Shown: piece by piece, positions 24,311 to 34,339 of the stretch | Position numbering within the stretch: the first letter of the stretch is position 1 | Layout of the letters: each line of letters starts with the position of its first letter | Assembly (NCBI GenBank): GCA_012513915.1 | Contig: JAAZBG010000322.1 | Span: forward strand, 1-64,000 | DNA: 64,000 nt | Source of the DNA: Fibrobacter sp. | GTDB taxonomy: Bacteria > Fibrobacterota > Chitinivibrionia > Chitinivibrionales > Chitinispirillaceae | Direction: 5' to 3' | Translations under genes and position numbers: made by a program | The notes under the pieces: generated by a model | Told to the model about the DNA's origin: nothing | The model's input: the letters and a program-made list of their open reading frames with translations, nothing else | Database searches by the model: none

Positions 24311-25474
24311 ATGAATATATCGCGTCTGTTTTCTGTTCCTGTTACACTTACTTTTTTAGCTGTGAACACACTGTTTACAACCCAAAGTTTTTGTCAACCG
24401 GATCCAAACTTCTATATCTTTCTTGCCTTTGGTCAATCCAACATGGATGGTGCCGGTAAAATTGAATCTCAGGACAGAACCGGCGTTAGTGACAGGTTTA
24501 GAGTAATGTACCCGGCAGACAATGATGGCAACCGTGTAAAAGGGAAATGGGCGACAGCCACACCTCCGCTTTGCCGCAGTACATCACAACTTTGTCCGGC
24601 AGATTATTTCGGACGGACACTTATTGACAGTCTTCCATCGAATATTAAAATCGGTATTATTAATGTGGCTATTCCCGGTACTAAAATTGAAGTATTTGTA
24701 AAGGAAAGCTATCAGAGTTATCTCGCAAGCCTTTCTTCGCAGGATCAGTATATCAAGAACTATGCAACGAATTCCTATGGCGGAAGTCCTTATGGCCGAT
24801 TGGTTGAAATGGGTAAACTTGCGCAGAAAGATGGTGTCATTAAAGGCTTTTTGCTTCATCAGGGAGAATCGAATCCCAATGATGCCCAATGGGTGAAAAA
24901 AGTTAAAAGTATTTACGATAATTTTTTGACCGAATTTAATCTAAAAGCATCAGAAACACCTCTTCTTGCAGGTGAATTATTATATACCAATATGGGTGGT
25001 GCGTGCGGCGGATTTAATACCATTATTGACACCTTGCACAAGGTAATCCCGAACGCCCACACGATATCTGCTGATGGACTTACCGGTGTTGATCAGTTTC
25101 ACTTTACATCCGCAAGCTATCGTACCTTTGGAAAACGGTTTGCTGATACCATGCTTACCATTCTCAGAAAACAGGCAACCGGTGTTGACAAAAAAGTAAC
25201 TATGCAGTTCAATGCTGCATCGAAAAACATAGTTGACATGAAGGTTATCGGATCGTCAGTGATCGTTAAACTTGCAGAAAGAACCAATGTTTCACTTAAA
25301 GCATTTACCCTTGAGGGACGGGAGATTGCGACTATCGCATCACGTAATTTAGATGCTGGTAATCACAGTTTTGCATTCAAACAGGATGCACTACTATCAG
25401 CTGGCGCATTTGTACTGAAACTCAACGCAGGAAATGTTGGTGTTAGCCGGCTTGTTGCTTCCGGAGCTCAATAG
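24311..25474 (+). CDS. Secreted CE6-type acetylesterase with sorting domain
   Basis: The 387-residue product has a signal peptide (to TTQSFCQ) and an SGNH-like esterase of the CE6/SASA (DUF303) family: FLAFGQSNMDG with nucleophilic Ser at about residue 42, INVAIPGTKIE, and LLHQGESNPND, with a late DQFHFTSASYR providing the Asp/His. It should deacetylate xylan. After about residue 295 a Por-type C-terminal domain follows (VSLKAFTLEGREIA, NHSFAFKQDALLSAGAFVL), expected to route it through type IX-like secretion. GGGG precedes the ATG. It is flanked by two other esterases. Confidence 0.9.
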   Translation: MNISRLFSVPVTLTFLAVNTLFTTQSFCQPDPNFYIFLAFGQSNMDGAGKIESQDRTGVSDRFRVMYPADNDGNRVKGKWATATPPLCRSTSQLCPADYFGRTLIDSLPSNIKIGIINVAIPGTKIEVFVKESYQSYLASLSSQDQYIKNYATNSYGGSPYGRLVEMGKLAQKDGVIKGFLLHQGESNPNDAQWVKKVKSIYDNFLTEFNLKASETPLLAGELLYTNMGGACGGFNTIIDTLHKVIPNAHTISADGLTGVDQFHFTSASYRTFGKRFADTMLTILRKQATGVDKKVTMQFNAASKNIVDMKVIGSSVIVKLAERTNVSLKAFTLEGREIATIASRNLDAGNHSFAFKQDALLSAGAFVLKLNAGNVGVSRLVASGAQ

Positions 25475-25625
25475 AGTCCAGATTCTGACGCATTCTATCT
25501 TCAGCGGACCTGTTATGTTTTTGTTCGCTGGTATTACGGTCAAATTGTGATTTTTTGAATATTAAAAAATGGTAATGCCCCATGAGGCATTTACACTTAA
25601 TACATAGTTTTTCGGGGAGGTCAGA

Positions 25626-26672
25626 ATGGTAAAGCAAAGTGTTCTTGGTTTAATGCTGGTTTTTTCCATTTCAATACATCTGTCTGCGCAGACAAAAACG
25701 ATGAATATTGCCGGAGTCAACAGAACCTATATTGTTCATGCTCCCAGCGGCTTGAATAATCCGCCGCTTGTATTTAATATTCACGGGTATAATATGGATG
25801 CACAGTCAGAACAATCCTACACACAGATGGACAAAGTGGCAGACAGGGAAAAATTCATAGTTGTGTACCCGAGTGCTATTAATAAATCATGGGATCTTTC
25901 AGGGGCAAATGACTTTAATTTTATTCTGGCAATTATCGATACAGTTGATAAGCAATATAAAATTGACAAAAGCAGAATTTACTCCTGTGGTTTTTCTCAG
26001 GGTGGATTTATGACGTTCCAGCTTGCATGCAGATATTCTGAAATTTTTGCGGCGATTGCACCAACATCCGGAAATCTATCGGGAAATTGTACGCTCAAAA
26101 GACCGATGTCGATGCGGTTGACATTTGGTACTAATGAAGGGTTCTCGGGCGGAACTGCTGCATTTATGCAGAATGTGACGAAGTGGATTAAGCTATGCAA
26201 TTGTCCTGAAACGCCGGTTGTAACAAGTCCTTATCCATCAACGAATTCCAGATCGCTGGTGACAAGGCTCTACTATGGACCCTGTGATGGCGGTACGGAA
26301 GTAATTGCTGATTCCGTTCGTACCGGAGGACATGAATGGCCCATGAATACAAATGACCGGATAAACAACAGTGAAGAAACATGGGCGTTTTTGAAAAAGT
26401 TCTCGTTAAAAGATGGAGTGGCAGTTAATAATCAGTTAATTCCTTCAACTGCTAAAGTGATTTCGGCAACATACAGTGCAGGAATCATTCATCTTCAGGG
26501 AATAGAAGAACAAACTCCGGTACAGATAGTTGACACAAAGGGAAGGTTGGTTGCGAATTCCATAGTAAACCAGTCTCAAATTTCACTTAAGGACATGGCT
26601 CAGGGTATTTTTTTTCTGCGGCTTAGGAATGATGGTAGTACACCGTTAACCATGAAACTGCTTATCAATTAA
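25626..26672 (+). CDS. Secreted PHB-depolymerase-like esterase (CE1 type) with sorting domain
   Basis: The 348-residue protein starts with a signal peptide (FSISIHLSAQ) and has the LpqC/PHB-depolymerase hydrolase pattern: PPLVFNIHGYNMDA, nucleophile in CGFSQGGFM (about residue 123), and the terminal His in GGHEWPMN (about 235). Members act on feruloyl or acetyl esters of xylan or on polyhydroxybutyrate; the neighbours favour xylan. From about residue 275 there is a Por-type C-terminal domain (VQIVDTKGRLVANS, DMAQGIFFLRL). GGGAGG precedes the ATG, which is well supported. Confidence 0.88.
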   Translation: MVKQSVLGLMLVFSISIHLSAQTKTMNIAGVNRTYIVHAPSGLNNPPLVFNIHGYNMDAQSEQSYTQMDKVADREKFIVVYPSAINKSWDLSGANDFNFILAIIDTVDKQYKIDKSRIYSCGFSQGGFMTFQLACRYSEIFAAIAPTSGNLSGNCTLKRPMSMRLTFGTNEGFSGGTAAFMQNVTKWIKLCNCPETPVVTSPYPSTNSRSLVTRLYYGPCDGGTEVIADSVRTGGHEWPMNTNDRINNSEETWAFLKKFSLKDGVAVNNQLIPSTAKVISATYSAGIIHLQGIEEQTPVQIVDTKGRLVANSIVNQSQISLKDMAQGIFFLRLRNDGSTPLTMKLLIN

Positions 26673-26880
26673 TTAGAATGGTTAGACTAAGAAATTTTTA
26701 GCTCTTTGCAAGTCAGTTACCATATCAACATTCAAAATTAGCCTTGCAATCTGTAGTATGGCACTTCTTGAGAGATATATTGGAATGGCGAACACATTCA
26801 ATTTGCAAATTTATAGATGAACAAAACTACTTACTCAATGAACTCTACAAAACAAATCGGGATAAAGGTTGTACTAAATT

Positions 26881-26914
26881 AATAAAAAAGGTGTTTTTCA
26901 GCACCTTTTTTATT
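26881..26914. terminator. Bidirectional terminator hairpin
   Basis: AATAAAAAAGGTG and CACCTTTTTTATT are perfect 13-bp inverted arms around an 8-base loop. With A and T runs flanking the GC part on both sides, it can terminate transcription in either direction. It lies between convergent genes (the esterase at 25626-26672 and the large lipoprotein at 26983-30519). Confidence 0.9.
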
Positions 26915-26954
26915 AAATTGACATATGTTTAATAACTTTCAGTAGCTAAAAAGT

Positions 26955-26979
26955 TTAAGGTGTTGTAAAAACACCTTAA
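26955..26979 (-). terminator. Terminator after the repeat-rich lipoprotein gene
   Basis: TTAAGGTGTT and AACACCTTAA form a perfect 10-bp stem with a 5-base loop, 3 bases past the stop codon of the minus-strand gene, followed on that strand by ACTTTTT. A strong Rho-independent terminator. Confidence 0.88.
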
Positions 26980-26982
26980 CAA

Positions 26983-29900
26983 TTAAGGACATGGTGGATT
27001 CTCAAGCCATATAAATTCAACCTCATCTGACGAAATGCTACAATTTGAGTTAGAAATGGTGCAATAGTATTTGCCAGCAAAATCTTCTACATCAAAGAAT
27101 TGAATCGTCGGTGTTGTAACGCCTCCCATCATACCAGCTGCATCGTGAAGTACTGTATTGTCTTTAACCCATTGATATGAAAGTACATCATTTGCACTAC
27201 TACCTATAGCTTCAACACTAAATTGAATCATAGGTTTTTGACAACTTGAAGACACCGATACTGGTTGTTTAGTAATTGTCGGTGCGAGATTGGTTAGCTT
27301 TATGTTTTTTGTTGTTGTAGGATTACAACCACCTTCAGCACGAACATAATAGGTAGTGGTACTTTTTGGTCCTACTTTTATCCGTGATCCGTCTGAATCT
27401 AATATCCTTCCAGGAGCCGGGGTAGTACAACCACTATTAGTATACCATTTCCATGTGGCATTACTTCCTAATGAGCCCTCGATAACACTCAATGTTATTG
27501 AATCACCATAGCAGAAACTACTTCCTTTATCGGCATATATATCTGTTGCAGGTTCTGATTCATCCTGCACTGTGATTGTTCGACTAACTGCTGTTGTTTT
27601 GTTGCAGCTACCTTCGGCTAGAACATAATAAGTAGTTGTTATAGCTGGTGTTGTTATTTCAAACTGAGACCCATCTTCTTGTAATGCTGTGCCACTGGCA
27701 ACTTGGGTACATTCCGAATTAGTATACCATTTCCAGGATGCACCACTTCCTAATGAACCTCCCGATACAGAAAGTTTTACCTTGGTGCCTGGGCATGGAT
27801 TTGCATTTGTCGCGTTAATGGATGTTGCCGCTACTGACTGCGTTGAGACTGTGACATTGACACTGGCACATGGTCCATAGCTTGTTCCCAGCTCAGCACG
27901 AACATAAAAAGTGGTATTAGACGTTAATGCAGAAGTCGTTACAGATGTGCCTGTGCCCACAGCACCCGTACCACACGCGCCGGAATACCAGTGAAGGGTT
28001 CCAACTAATGAAGCATCAGCTGTTAACGTTGCAGTAGTGCCTGAACAAACTGGTGATGTTACCTTTACGTTGGTTGGAATTACCAGATTTGGGTTAAAGT
28101 TTGCGTTTACTGTGGCATCTCCAGTCAATGTCATAGTGGTACTTGCTGTGCTTGTACTCTTAACAGTTGCTGAACCGGTTACAGTCCAACCTGCGAAGGT
28201 ATACCCAGTGTTAGCAGCTGCGGTTATCGTCGTTGCTACACCATGGTTTACAGTTACAGGAGAACTCGCAGGGGCGGTAATAGTACCACCTGTACCTGCT
28301 GATACTTTAAGAGAATAGGATTTTTGATTAAATTTTGCAGTGACTGTTGCATTACCTGTTAGTGTAACAGTGGTAGATGCCGAAGTTTGATTAGCTACGG
28401 TTGCAGGTCCACTTACAGTCCAACTTGAGAAACTATACCCTTCGTCTGCAACTGCAGTTATCGTAGTTTTTGCACCGTGATCTAAAGTAACAGGAGAACT
28501 CGTAGGGGCGGTAATAGTACCACCTGTACCCGCTGATACTTTAAGAGAATAGGATTTTTGAGTAAAATTTGCAGTAACCGTTGCATCACCCGTTAATGTA
28601 ACGGTTGTCGTTGGTGAAGTTGGATCTGTTACAGTAGCAGTCTCATTTGCAGTCCAGCCGGAGAAATTATACCCTTCGATAGCCACTGCAGTTATCGGCG
28701 TTGCTACACCATGGTTTACAGTTGCAGGAGAACTTGTCGGTACGCTAATTGACCCGCCGGTTTCTGCTGCTAGTGTCAATTGGTAGCTATTAAGCTCAAA
28801 ATTTGCAGTTAAGCTTTTTGCTGTAGTCATCTGGACAGCTATGGAATCAGTAGCACCAGTGGCATCACCAGTCCATTTTACAAAGTGATAACCATTTGCC
28901 GCTGTTGCCTTTAATCCAACAGCACTACCGGAATCATACATCATAAGATCGGGGTTTTTCTTTACAGTTCCGTTGGCTGCCACAACGGTAAGTGCAAATG
29001 TGCTTGGTGGATTTACTTCAAAGCCGGCAGTAATAGTTTTTACGCTGTTCATCGTAACTTTTGCTGGATTTGTTGAACCTGTCAGGTCTCCACTCCAACT
29101 GGAAAAATGATAGTTATTTGACGGAACCGGAGTAAGCGTAACAACTGTTCCTGAATCATAGCTCAGTGCATCAGGAGATTTAGTAACAGAACCATTATCT
29201 GCATTGATTGTCAGAGCAAATGTTGCTTTTTTGCTCCATTGTATCTGCACGAAAGCAGAATCCATATTCTTTGCTGCAGAGGAATCTGTTGCAGTAATTT
29301 TTATAGTCGAACTCGTTCCGGCTTTAAGCCCTCTGACCATTCCATTCCAGAGATTTGGAACCGATGGTACCTTATTCATCGTAAAAGCAATTCCATCACA
29401 GTACCCTAATACTGAACTGCCACTGTCATCAACACAGGTCACTTTTACTTCAAAGGAATCTACGCTAATTACAGTATCTTTGGATGGTGATTTGAAGGTT
29501 ATTACTGGAGGAGCTGTATCAGGCTTAACAGTATCGCCGGTAGCTTTAACAGTCAACTCAAGAGAAAGCGTATCAGACAGTCCGGAAGGATCAGATGCAA
29601 CAATTTTGATTGAATGCAACCCGATATCTGTTACTGCTGGTGTACATTGGTACAGATTGCCTGTAATAGTACCTATGGCTGGTGGTTGCGCCAACAATGA
29701 AAATGTAAGATTATCGTTGTCAGCATCAATGCAATAGCTACTTACATCCAGTGAAAAAGGAACTTCAGGTTGTGTTGAAAGCTGAATTAATTCCATTTTC
29801 CACTGCGGTGCACGATTCACTGCTGTTGCACTCACAACAATTACACAGGAATCTGTGACGGATAACGCTGGTGAGCCATTATCGGTTGCGGTGAATTTAA

Positions 29901-30519
29901 CTGTAACAGAACCGGTATCTTCCAATGCCGGAGTCCATGTAAAAAGGTTGGCATTAAATGTTGCACTTTCAGGTTTCCCGGTAACAGTAATTGTGACCTG
30001 CTGATTCATATCCGGGTCAGTTGCAGAAACAGGAATCACCAGTTCCTGGCCAGCTCCGGTTTTTATTTCCTTTGGTACATCTAGAAGGGGCTTTTGATTC
30101 TGGGTTGTTAGCGGCTGGCCCACTATTGCGATTTTACCACTTAATACCGTTGTTTTTTCCTCAATATAACCTGTAAAGCTAACAGCGTAAATTCCTGTAT
30201 CAGACAATAACGCCGGATAATTGGTTGTATCAACCTGATTTTTAAAAGATCTTACGGAGAAAACCTCATCGAAATTCGTTCCCTTAGTGATTCTTAATAC
30301 TGATGAATCAATGTACTGGGTCAAATTATGTATTAAAATAATAGTGAACTTCTTACCAATAGAATCGGTCATATATTCTTTGGTTATTGCTCCATTGGAG
30401 TTCTTGAATTCAAGTGCTACGAAGGCATTCTCCGGTCCTGGAGGCGGTGATGGAAGCTTACAAACGAGGAGCAATAAGCCCAAAAGCAGAATGGTAACAG
30501 ATAGTAATCGAACCCACAT
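26983..30519 (-). CDS. Large repeat-rich surface lipoprotein (Ig-like and InlB_B-type repeats)
   Basis: From the ATG at 30519 (GGAGG about 10 bases upstream) the product has about 1,178 residues. Its N-terminus is a lipoprotein signal (LLLGLLLLVCKLP). It then shows cadherin-like/He_PIG-type domains (PVSATDPDMNQQVTITVTG, SVTVKFTATDNGSPAL, HSIKIVASDPSGLSD), an Ig-like FTMNKVP region, five tandem InlB_B-type repeats ending in VTANF, VTAKF or VNANF, and a C-terminal run of Cys-pair Ig-like modules (SVSGGSLGSGASWKWYTNS, QPVSVSSSCQKP). The last three InlB_B units are almost identical even at DNA level. No catalytic motif is seen. It is probably an adhesin or surface scaffold. An upstream start would add 26 residues before the signal and is unlikely. 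Confidence 0.85.
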   Translation of the reverse strand: MWVRLLSVTILLLGLLLLVCKLPSPPPGPENAFVALEFKNSNGAITKEYMTDSIGKKFTIILIHNLTQYIDSSVLRITKGTNFDEVFSVRSFKNQVDTTNYPALLSDTGIYAVSFTGYIEEKTTVLSGKIAIVGQPLTTQNQKPLLDVPKEIKTGAGQELVIPVSATDPDMNQQVTITVTGKPESATFNANLFTWTPALEDTGSVTVKFTATDNGSPALSVTDSCVIVVSATAVNRAPQWKMELIQLSTQPEVPFSLDVSSYCIDADNDNLTFSLLAQPPAIGTITGNLYQCTPAVTDIGLHSIKIVASDPSGLSDTLSLELTVKATGDTVKPDTAPPVITFKSPSKDTVISVDSFEVKVTCVDDSGSSVLGYCDGIAFTMNKVPSVPNLWNGMVRGLKAGTSSTIKITATDSSAAKNMDSAFVQIQWSKKATFALTINADNGSVTKSPDALSYDSGTVVTLTPVPSNNYHFSSWSGDLTGSTNPAKVTMNSVKTITAGFEVNPPSTFALTVVAANGTVKKNPDLMMYDSGSAVGLKATAANGYHFVKWTGDATGATDSIAVQMTTAKSLTANFELNSYQLTLAAETGGSISVPTSSPATVNHGVATPITAVAIEGYNFSGWTANETATVTDPTSPTTTVTLTGDATVTANFTQKSYSLKVSAGTGGTITAPTSSPVTLDHGAKTTITAVADEGYSFSSWTVSGPATVANQTSASTTVTLTGNATVTAKFNQKSYSLKVSAGTGGTITAPASSPVTVNHGVATTITAAANTGYTFAGWTVTGSATVKSTSTASTTMTLTGDATVNANFNPNLVIPTNVKVTSPVCSGTTATLTADASLVGTLHWYSGACGTGAVGTGTSVTTSALTSNTTFYVRAELGTSYGPCASVNVTVSTQSVAATSINATNANPCPGTKVKLSVSGGSLGSGASWKWYTNSECTQVASGTALQEDGSQFEITTPAITTTYYVLAEGSCNKTTAVSRTITVQDESEPATDIYADKGSSFCYGDSITLSVIEGSLGSNATWKWYTNSGCTTPAPGRILDSDGSRIKVGPKSTTTYYVRAEGGCNPTTTKNIKLTNLAPTITKQPVSVSSSCQKPMIQFSVEAIGSSANDVLSYQWVKDNTVLHDAAGMMGGVTTPTIQFFDVEDFAGKYYCTISNSNCSISSDEVEFIWLENPPCP

Positions 30520-30892
30520 AACAGGTATACCTCCGTAAAAATGATGGTGAATTAATTGTAAACAAATTTGCGTAATGTCTGTAATATAGTTTTTCATATG
30601 GTTGTCTTGGGGGAAAAAACTTTTTGATATGATTTATAATGATTCAGACCTTCTTTGGTAACAATGGACATCGTTATTGCAGAACTATGTACTTATCATC
30701 ACAATCCGGAACATTTTTGTTTAGTAAGTGTCTTTAAAAAAGTTGTCACCCCCCAAAACAAACACATATATTTCGTTGTGCTGTTCGCTTGATCCAGTTT
30801 ATTCCAAAGATACTGGAAATCAAAATAAAAAGATAATGTTCGCGCTGTTATTGTAGTAATCACCCTATTAATAGTCATTTGAGGAGCACATA

Positions 30893-31750
30893 ATGGCATC
30901 AAGAGTCTGGAATGATATCAACCTTCCCGGTTTTGCGCTATCGCAGGAAGAAGAGAAAGAGAGCGCACGTGTTACTGGTGTTGAGGATAATTCCCCTGAA
31001 GAGGATCCGGAGGACGAAGTCAGAATTGTTTCTGCCGAATGGATTCCCGGAGCCAAAGGGTTTCAGTATAACGAGCAGTGTTTCGTTGATGTCACCGTGG
31101 AATACCTTGTTGAAACGAACCGGGCACAGATAAAAGGTAATCTGTTTGGTATCTATGACGGGGTCGAGGTGGATATGGGACTTACCGCTTCCGGGTGCAT
31201 TGATGACACCACCATGATCGCGCGGATTTCTATTCCAAAGCTTTACTTTATCAATAATGATCATTATGCTGCATGGCAAGGAGACAAAAGTATTCCTTGT
31301 CAATATGTACTCAAAGGGATTAACCATACACTCGGTGCAAATACGATTGACAGTCCGGTACTTGATATGCCTAACGGGGAGACTGCAGAGAAAAAAAAGC
31401 TATCTATTAAACTAAAGATCAATCCTGATGGTCCCGATTCTAAAAACTTTAAATTTACATTGTATAGTACCGATGATGCACGAAGTTTTGAACAGGTAAA
31501 AACGGTCAGCGATGATGCTGTTCAGAATAACGATACAACAGAACTTCTGTTTACCGATCTTGATGAAAATCTAAGTTACACTCTCGAACAGGACCCCGGA
31601 AACGGAATTCAGCCAAAAATTCTTCTTAGAAACCGGGTTTATGGAAAATGGGTTGGAGCCGCTGATGGGTTTGAGGAAGACAGAAAATCATCAGGATCTA
31701 AAACGGGTGGGTCATTCAAAAAAACAGGCAGAATCAACGATGAGCCTTAA
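30893..31750 (+). CDS. Unrecognised protein, possibly an injection-system-associated Ig-like protein
   Basis: The 285-residue protein is not one I can name. It has no signal peptide. After an acidic N-terminus (SQEEEKESARVTGVEDNSPE) it shows a beta-rich core: VRIVSAEWIPGAKGFQYNEQ, CFVDVTVEYLVETNRAQIKG, LTASGCIDDTTMIARISIP and IPCQYVLKGINHTLGANTI. This pattern recalls beta-sandwich proteins encoded near contractile-injection or LysM-type effectors, but that resemblance is from memory and weak. GAGGAG lies 7 bases before the ATG. It is followed by a 32-residue ORF overlapping its stop and by the nonsense-interrupted gene at 31896. Confidence 0.45.
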   Translation: MASRVWNDINLPGFALSQEEEKESARVTGVEDNSPEEDPEDEVRIVSAEWIPGAKGFQYNEQCFVDVTVEYLVETNRAQIKGNLFGIYDGVEVDMGLTASGCIDDTTMIARISIPKLYFINNDHYAAWQGDKSIPCQYVLKGINHTLGANTIDSPVLDMPNGETAEKKKLSIKLKINPDGPDSKNFKFTLYSTDDARSFEQVKTVSDDAVQNNDTTELLFTDLDENLSYTLEQDPGNGIQPKILLRNRVYGKWVGAADGFEEDRKSSGSKTGGSFKKTGRINDEP

Positions 31751-31838
31751 AGACAAACTTGCAGCAATTAACACCGCAAGAGAAAAGGTTACTGATGCAG
31801 CAGATTCTTTAAAATCAGTTCCGAAGTTTACAATTTAG
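31740..31838 (+). CDS. Small ORF of 32 residues overlapping the upstream gene
   Basis: The ATG at 31740 overlaps the last codons of the preceding gene. The peptide begins MSLKDKLAAINTAREKVTD and ends SVPKFTI: a short amphipathic helix without signal or membrane segment. Translational coupling could drive it. It may equally be the start of a longer gene that has been lost. No family is recognised. Confidence 0.35.
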   Translation: MSLKDKLAAINTAREKVTDAADSLKSVPKFTI

Positions 31839-31895
31839 ATACATGAACCAATCAAAAAACACACACCAAAAAGCACATAGTAATGGAGAATAAAA

Positions 31896-34328
31896 ATGGC
31901 CGATAAATATTTTCAAGTAGTTGCAGCATCGCCCGATGAGATTGTACTGAAATTTGCCGATGAGTCAAGATGAATCATTTTTGAAGAAACGGCTGAAAAA
32001 ATCGACCCCGATCTCTCTTATGCATTTAGTAAGGCGCAGGCAATTAAAAACAAATGGGTTTATGCATTCGGATCTACTGATGGGACTACGTTTACCCGTG
32101 TCTAGGAGATCAAAACCAATAGTACGGGAAAGCAGTTTGCAACCTATGAATTGACCGAAGATAATTATTCAACCCGCCCGGATGATTGGCCGTTGGAAGA
32201 TGTTGCATATTTACCGGAAAAGGATCAGTCAGGGAATCCTGTAAAAATAGTAGCCTGCGTTTCAGAAATTCGTTTGCCTGCTAAACGAATTTTTGATAAA
32301 AAGGCAGGTCTGTTATGTAATCCGCTTAAACGATGTTCCGATATTGATAATAAAAATGAGACAGAAAAGAAGCTGCTTAAAGGTGGTGAAGAAATTGTTG
32401 TAATTGTAAATCCGTTACTTCGTGCAGAGTTACTTCGAAAACATTTTAACAGCACATTTACACTGTGGGAACAATCAAGAACCGCAAGCTGGCTGGAAAC
32501 AGATGAGAACAGGAAAAGGGAGAAACTGGTAAATGAGTTCGGTTCTCTGGTTCATCAGATTATCGAAGTATTTCCAGATTACCGGCGCCACTTGCGTACA
32601 GGCGAATATGCTGCTATTTACGAACAGGTAAACAGTTATATCAAGCAAAAAGCCAATCTTTCTACCCAAATTGATACACATCTTGTTTCACTATGTCAAT
32701 ATATCACAAGTAGCATCTTTTCAGAAACAGGATCTGATTACAGTTCACTCATTACTGAAGGTGATGATCAGCCAAAAGAACTATATGAGTTTGAGCAGAG
32801 GGTCAGTTTACTAATAGAGGGTTTTTCGCGTTTCCCCCATGGCTGTAATGCATTATTGAATCTGTTTCCCAAAGTTACAGCCCAAACACAGCAAACCTGG
32901 CTTCAGGACATACTATTACTAAGGAACACGCTCTGGAATGCTGATACAGAGCAGGAGATAACCGATTCAAGAGGAGTAACCAATTCAAGCAAAAAGATAC
33001 AAAATTTCCGTAAGATATTTGATGGTTCTTCAAAAATACTGATTGAAGCATCGAAGGCTGGTGTCAGAGTTTTCAAACCAACTGAGATGGCGAACGTTTT
33101 GCAAAAAGTTTTAAATACAACCGGAATGTCTCTTGCTGTATCTGTTGAACTGGTAAAAAATACATCTACTACTGTCAAGCCATTCCAGAAAGTGTTTTTT
33201 AGTTTTGACGAAAACAGTTTTTGGCGTTTTAAAATTAAACCTGATAATTCGGTTGATTATTCATCAGCTCCTAAATGGGTAGGTAATTCTGCAAAATTTC
33301 TTCAGAGTCCGGCCTTTAAAAAGATGTTATTAGGACTTGAAGGTGTTGCTCTTATGTACAACTTAGCGGATTATCTTGAAAAGAGCAACAACGGCAAGGC
33401 TTGTTCAGCTGAACGTATAAACATCTTCCTTAAAGTTTTGACATTCACACTAAAAGTAGTGCCAAAACTCGGCAGTGGACCTGCAGCACTTGCTCAGACA
33501 GCAACATCTTTAATCGACGCTGGTTTAGTTGGTTATGCAGCAAAAAAAGAATTTGAAACCTCTGATTATGACGCAGCTGTATGGAATAGCATTTCTGCAA
33601 TTGGGAACGTAACTTCCGGAATCGGTTATGTGTCAATTATTGCAGCCATCTATGCAGGTGCTGCTGCATCATGTTCTACGGGTATTGGTATTCCTGCTGG
33701 GTTACTCCTCGTTTTTATCGGATCTGTTGTAGCGATTGTTGCAAAGGGAAATGCAACCGCTGCTGATAATACGTCTATCGAAAACATGCTTCTTGAAACA
33801 CCATGGGGAATAAATGCAATCAAGCATGTTGAAACACTCTCGACCCATGATTTGCAGGTAAGTTATATTAAAGTTATGAGGGTTATTAACCTACCAAAGA
33901 TTGATATTAACCAATCGACACTTTCTGCAACTATTCACCTTAAACGTCTCGAGCCATCAACAATTATTAAACTACATGAGGTAACTATAAGCGTCCCAAC
34001 AAGTGGTGATGGCAGTAGTCGTCAAACTTCTGTTGTCGGAAAAGACATTCTGTTAACTGATAAGAATTGCAATGTAACTAATCTATCCATGTTTAAAGGT
34101 GCCGACATACAATTTGATTTATTGACGGTATGCCCGTCAGCTAAGCTTTTCTTAATGAAATTCGATTCATATTTTGCCGCAATGGGAAAACAGCCTACAC
34201 CTGATTATATAAAGATTATTTTCACCGTTGATATGGAGGGTGATGGAGTTCTTGTCTTACCTGATGATAATAAAAGACTCGTAGTAGAAAAACATTATGG
34301 ACAGCCGGTTAAGTTAAAATCAGAGTGA
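31896..34328 (+). pseudogene. Large pore-like protein gene interrupted by two in-frame stop codons
   Basis: A single reading frame of 811 codons runs from an ATG at 31896 (GGAGA 6 bases upstream) to 34328, but is broken by TGA at 31971-31973 and TAG at 32103-32105. The peptide is coding-like across both stops (KFADESR stop IIFEETAEKID; TTFTRV stop EIKTNSTGKQF), and both could come from single changes in Trp or Gln/Arg codons. Downstream, 725 residues are intact from a TTG at 32151: long helical stretches, then a glycine/alanine-rich membrane-active segment (IGYVSIIAAIYAGAAA, IGIPAGLLLVFIGSVVAI, about 595-640) and a beta-rich C-terminus (IKIIFTVDMEGDGVLVLPDD). This layout resembles VasX-like pore-forming effectors, but I cannot name a family. 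Confidence 0.75.
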
Positions 34329-34339
34329 GGATCGTACAA

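Noticed and set aside
26744-26932. 62-residue plus-strand ORF (contains WRTHSICKFIDEQNYLL) between the esterase and the large lipoprotein
   Set aside because: It has no ribosome binding site, runs into the 26881-26914 terminator, and I recognise no family; at most a transposase-like remnant.
28000-28800. CRISPR-like repetition
   Set aside because: The periodicity is in-frame protein repeats (InlB_B-type) about 230-260 bases long, not short repeats with spacers; no cas genes.
31971-31973. TGA as selenocysteine or stop-codon reassignment
   Set aside because: No SECIS-like hairpin was evident, the context is not a selenoprotein, and TGA/TAG end many genes in this window normally.
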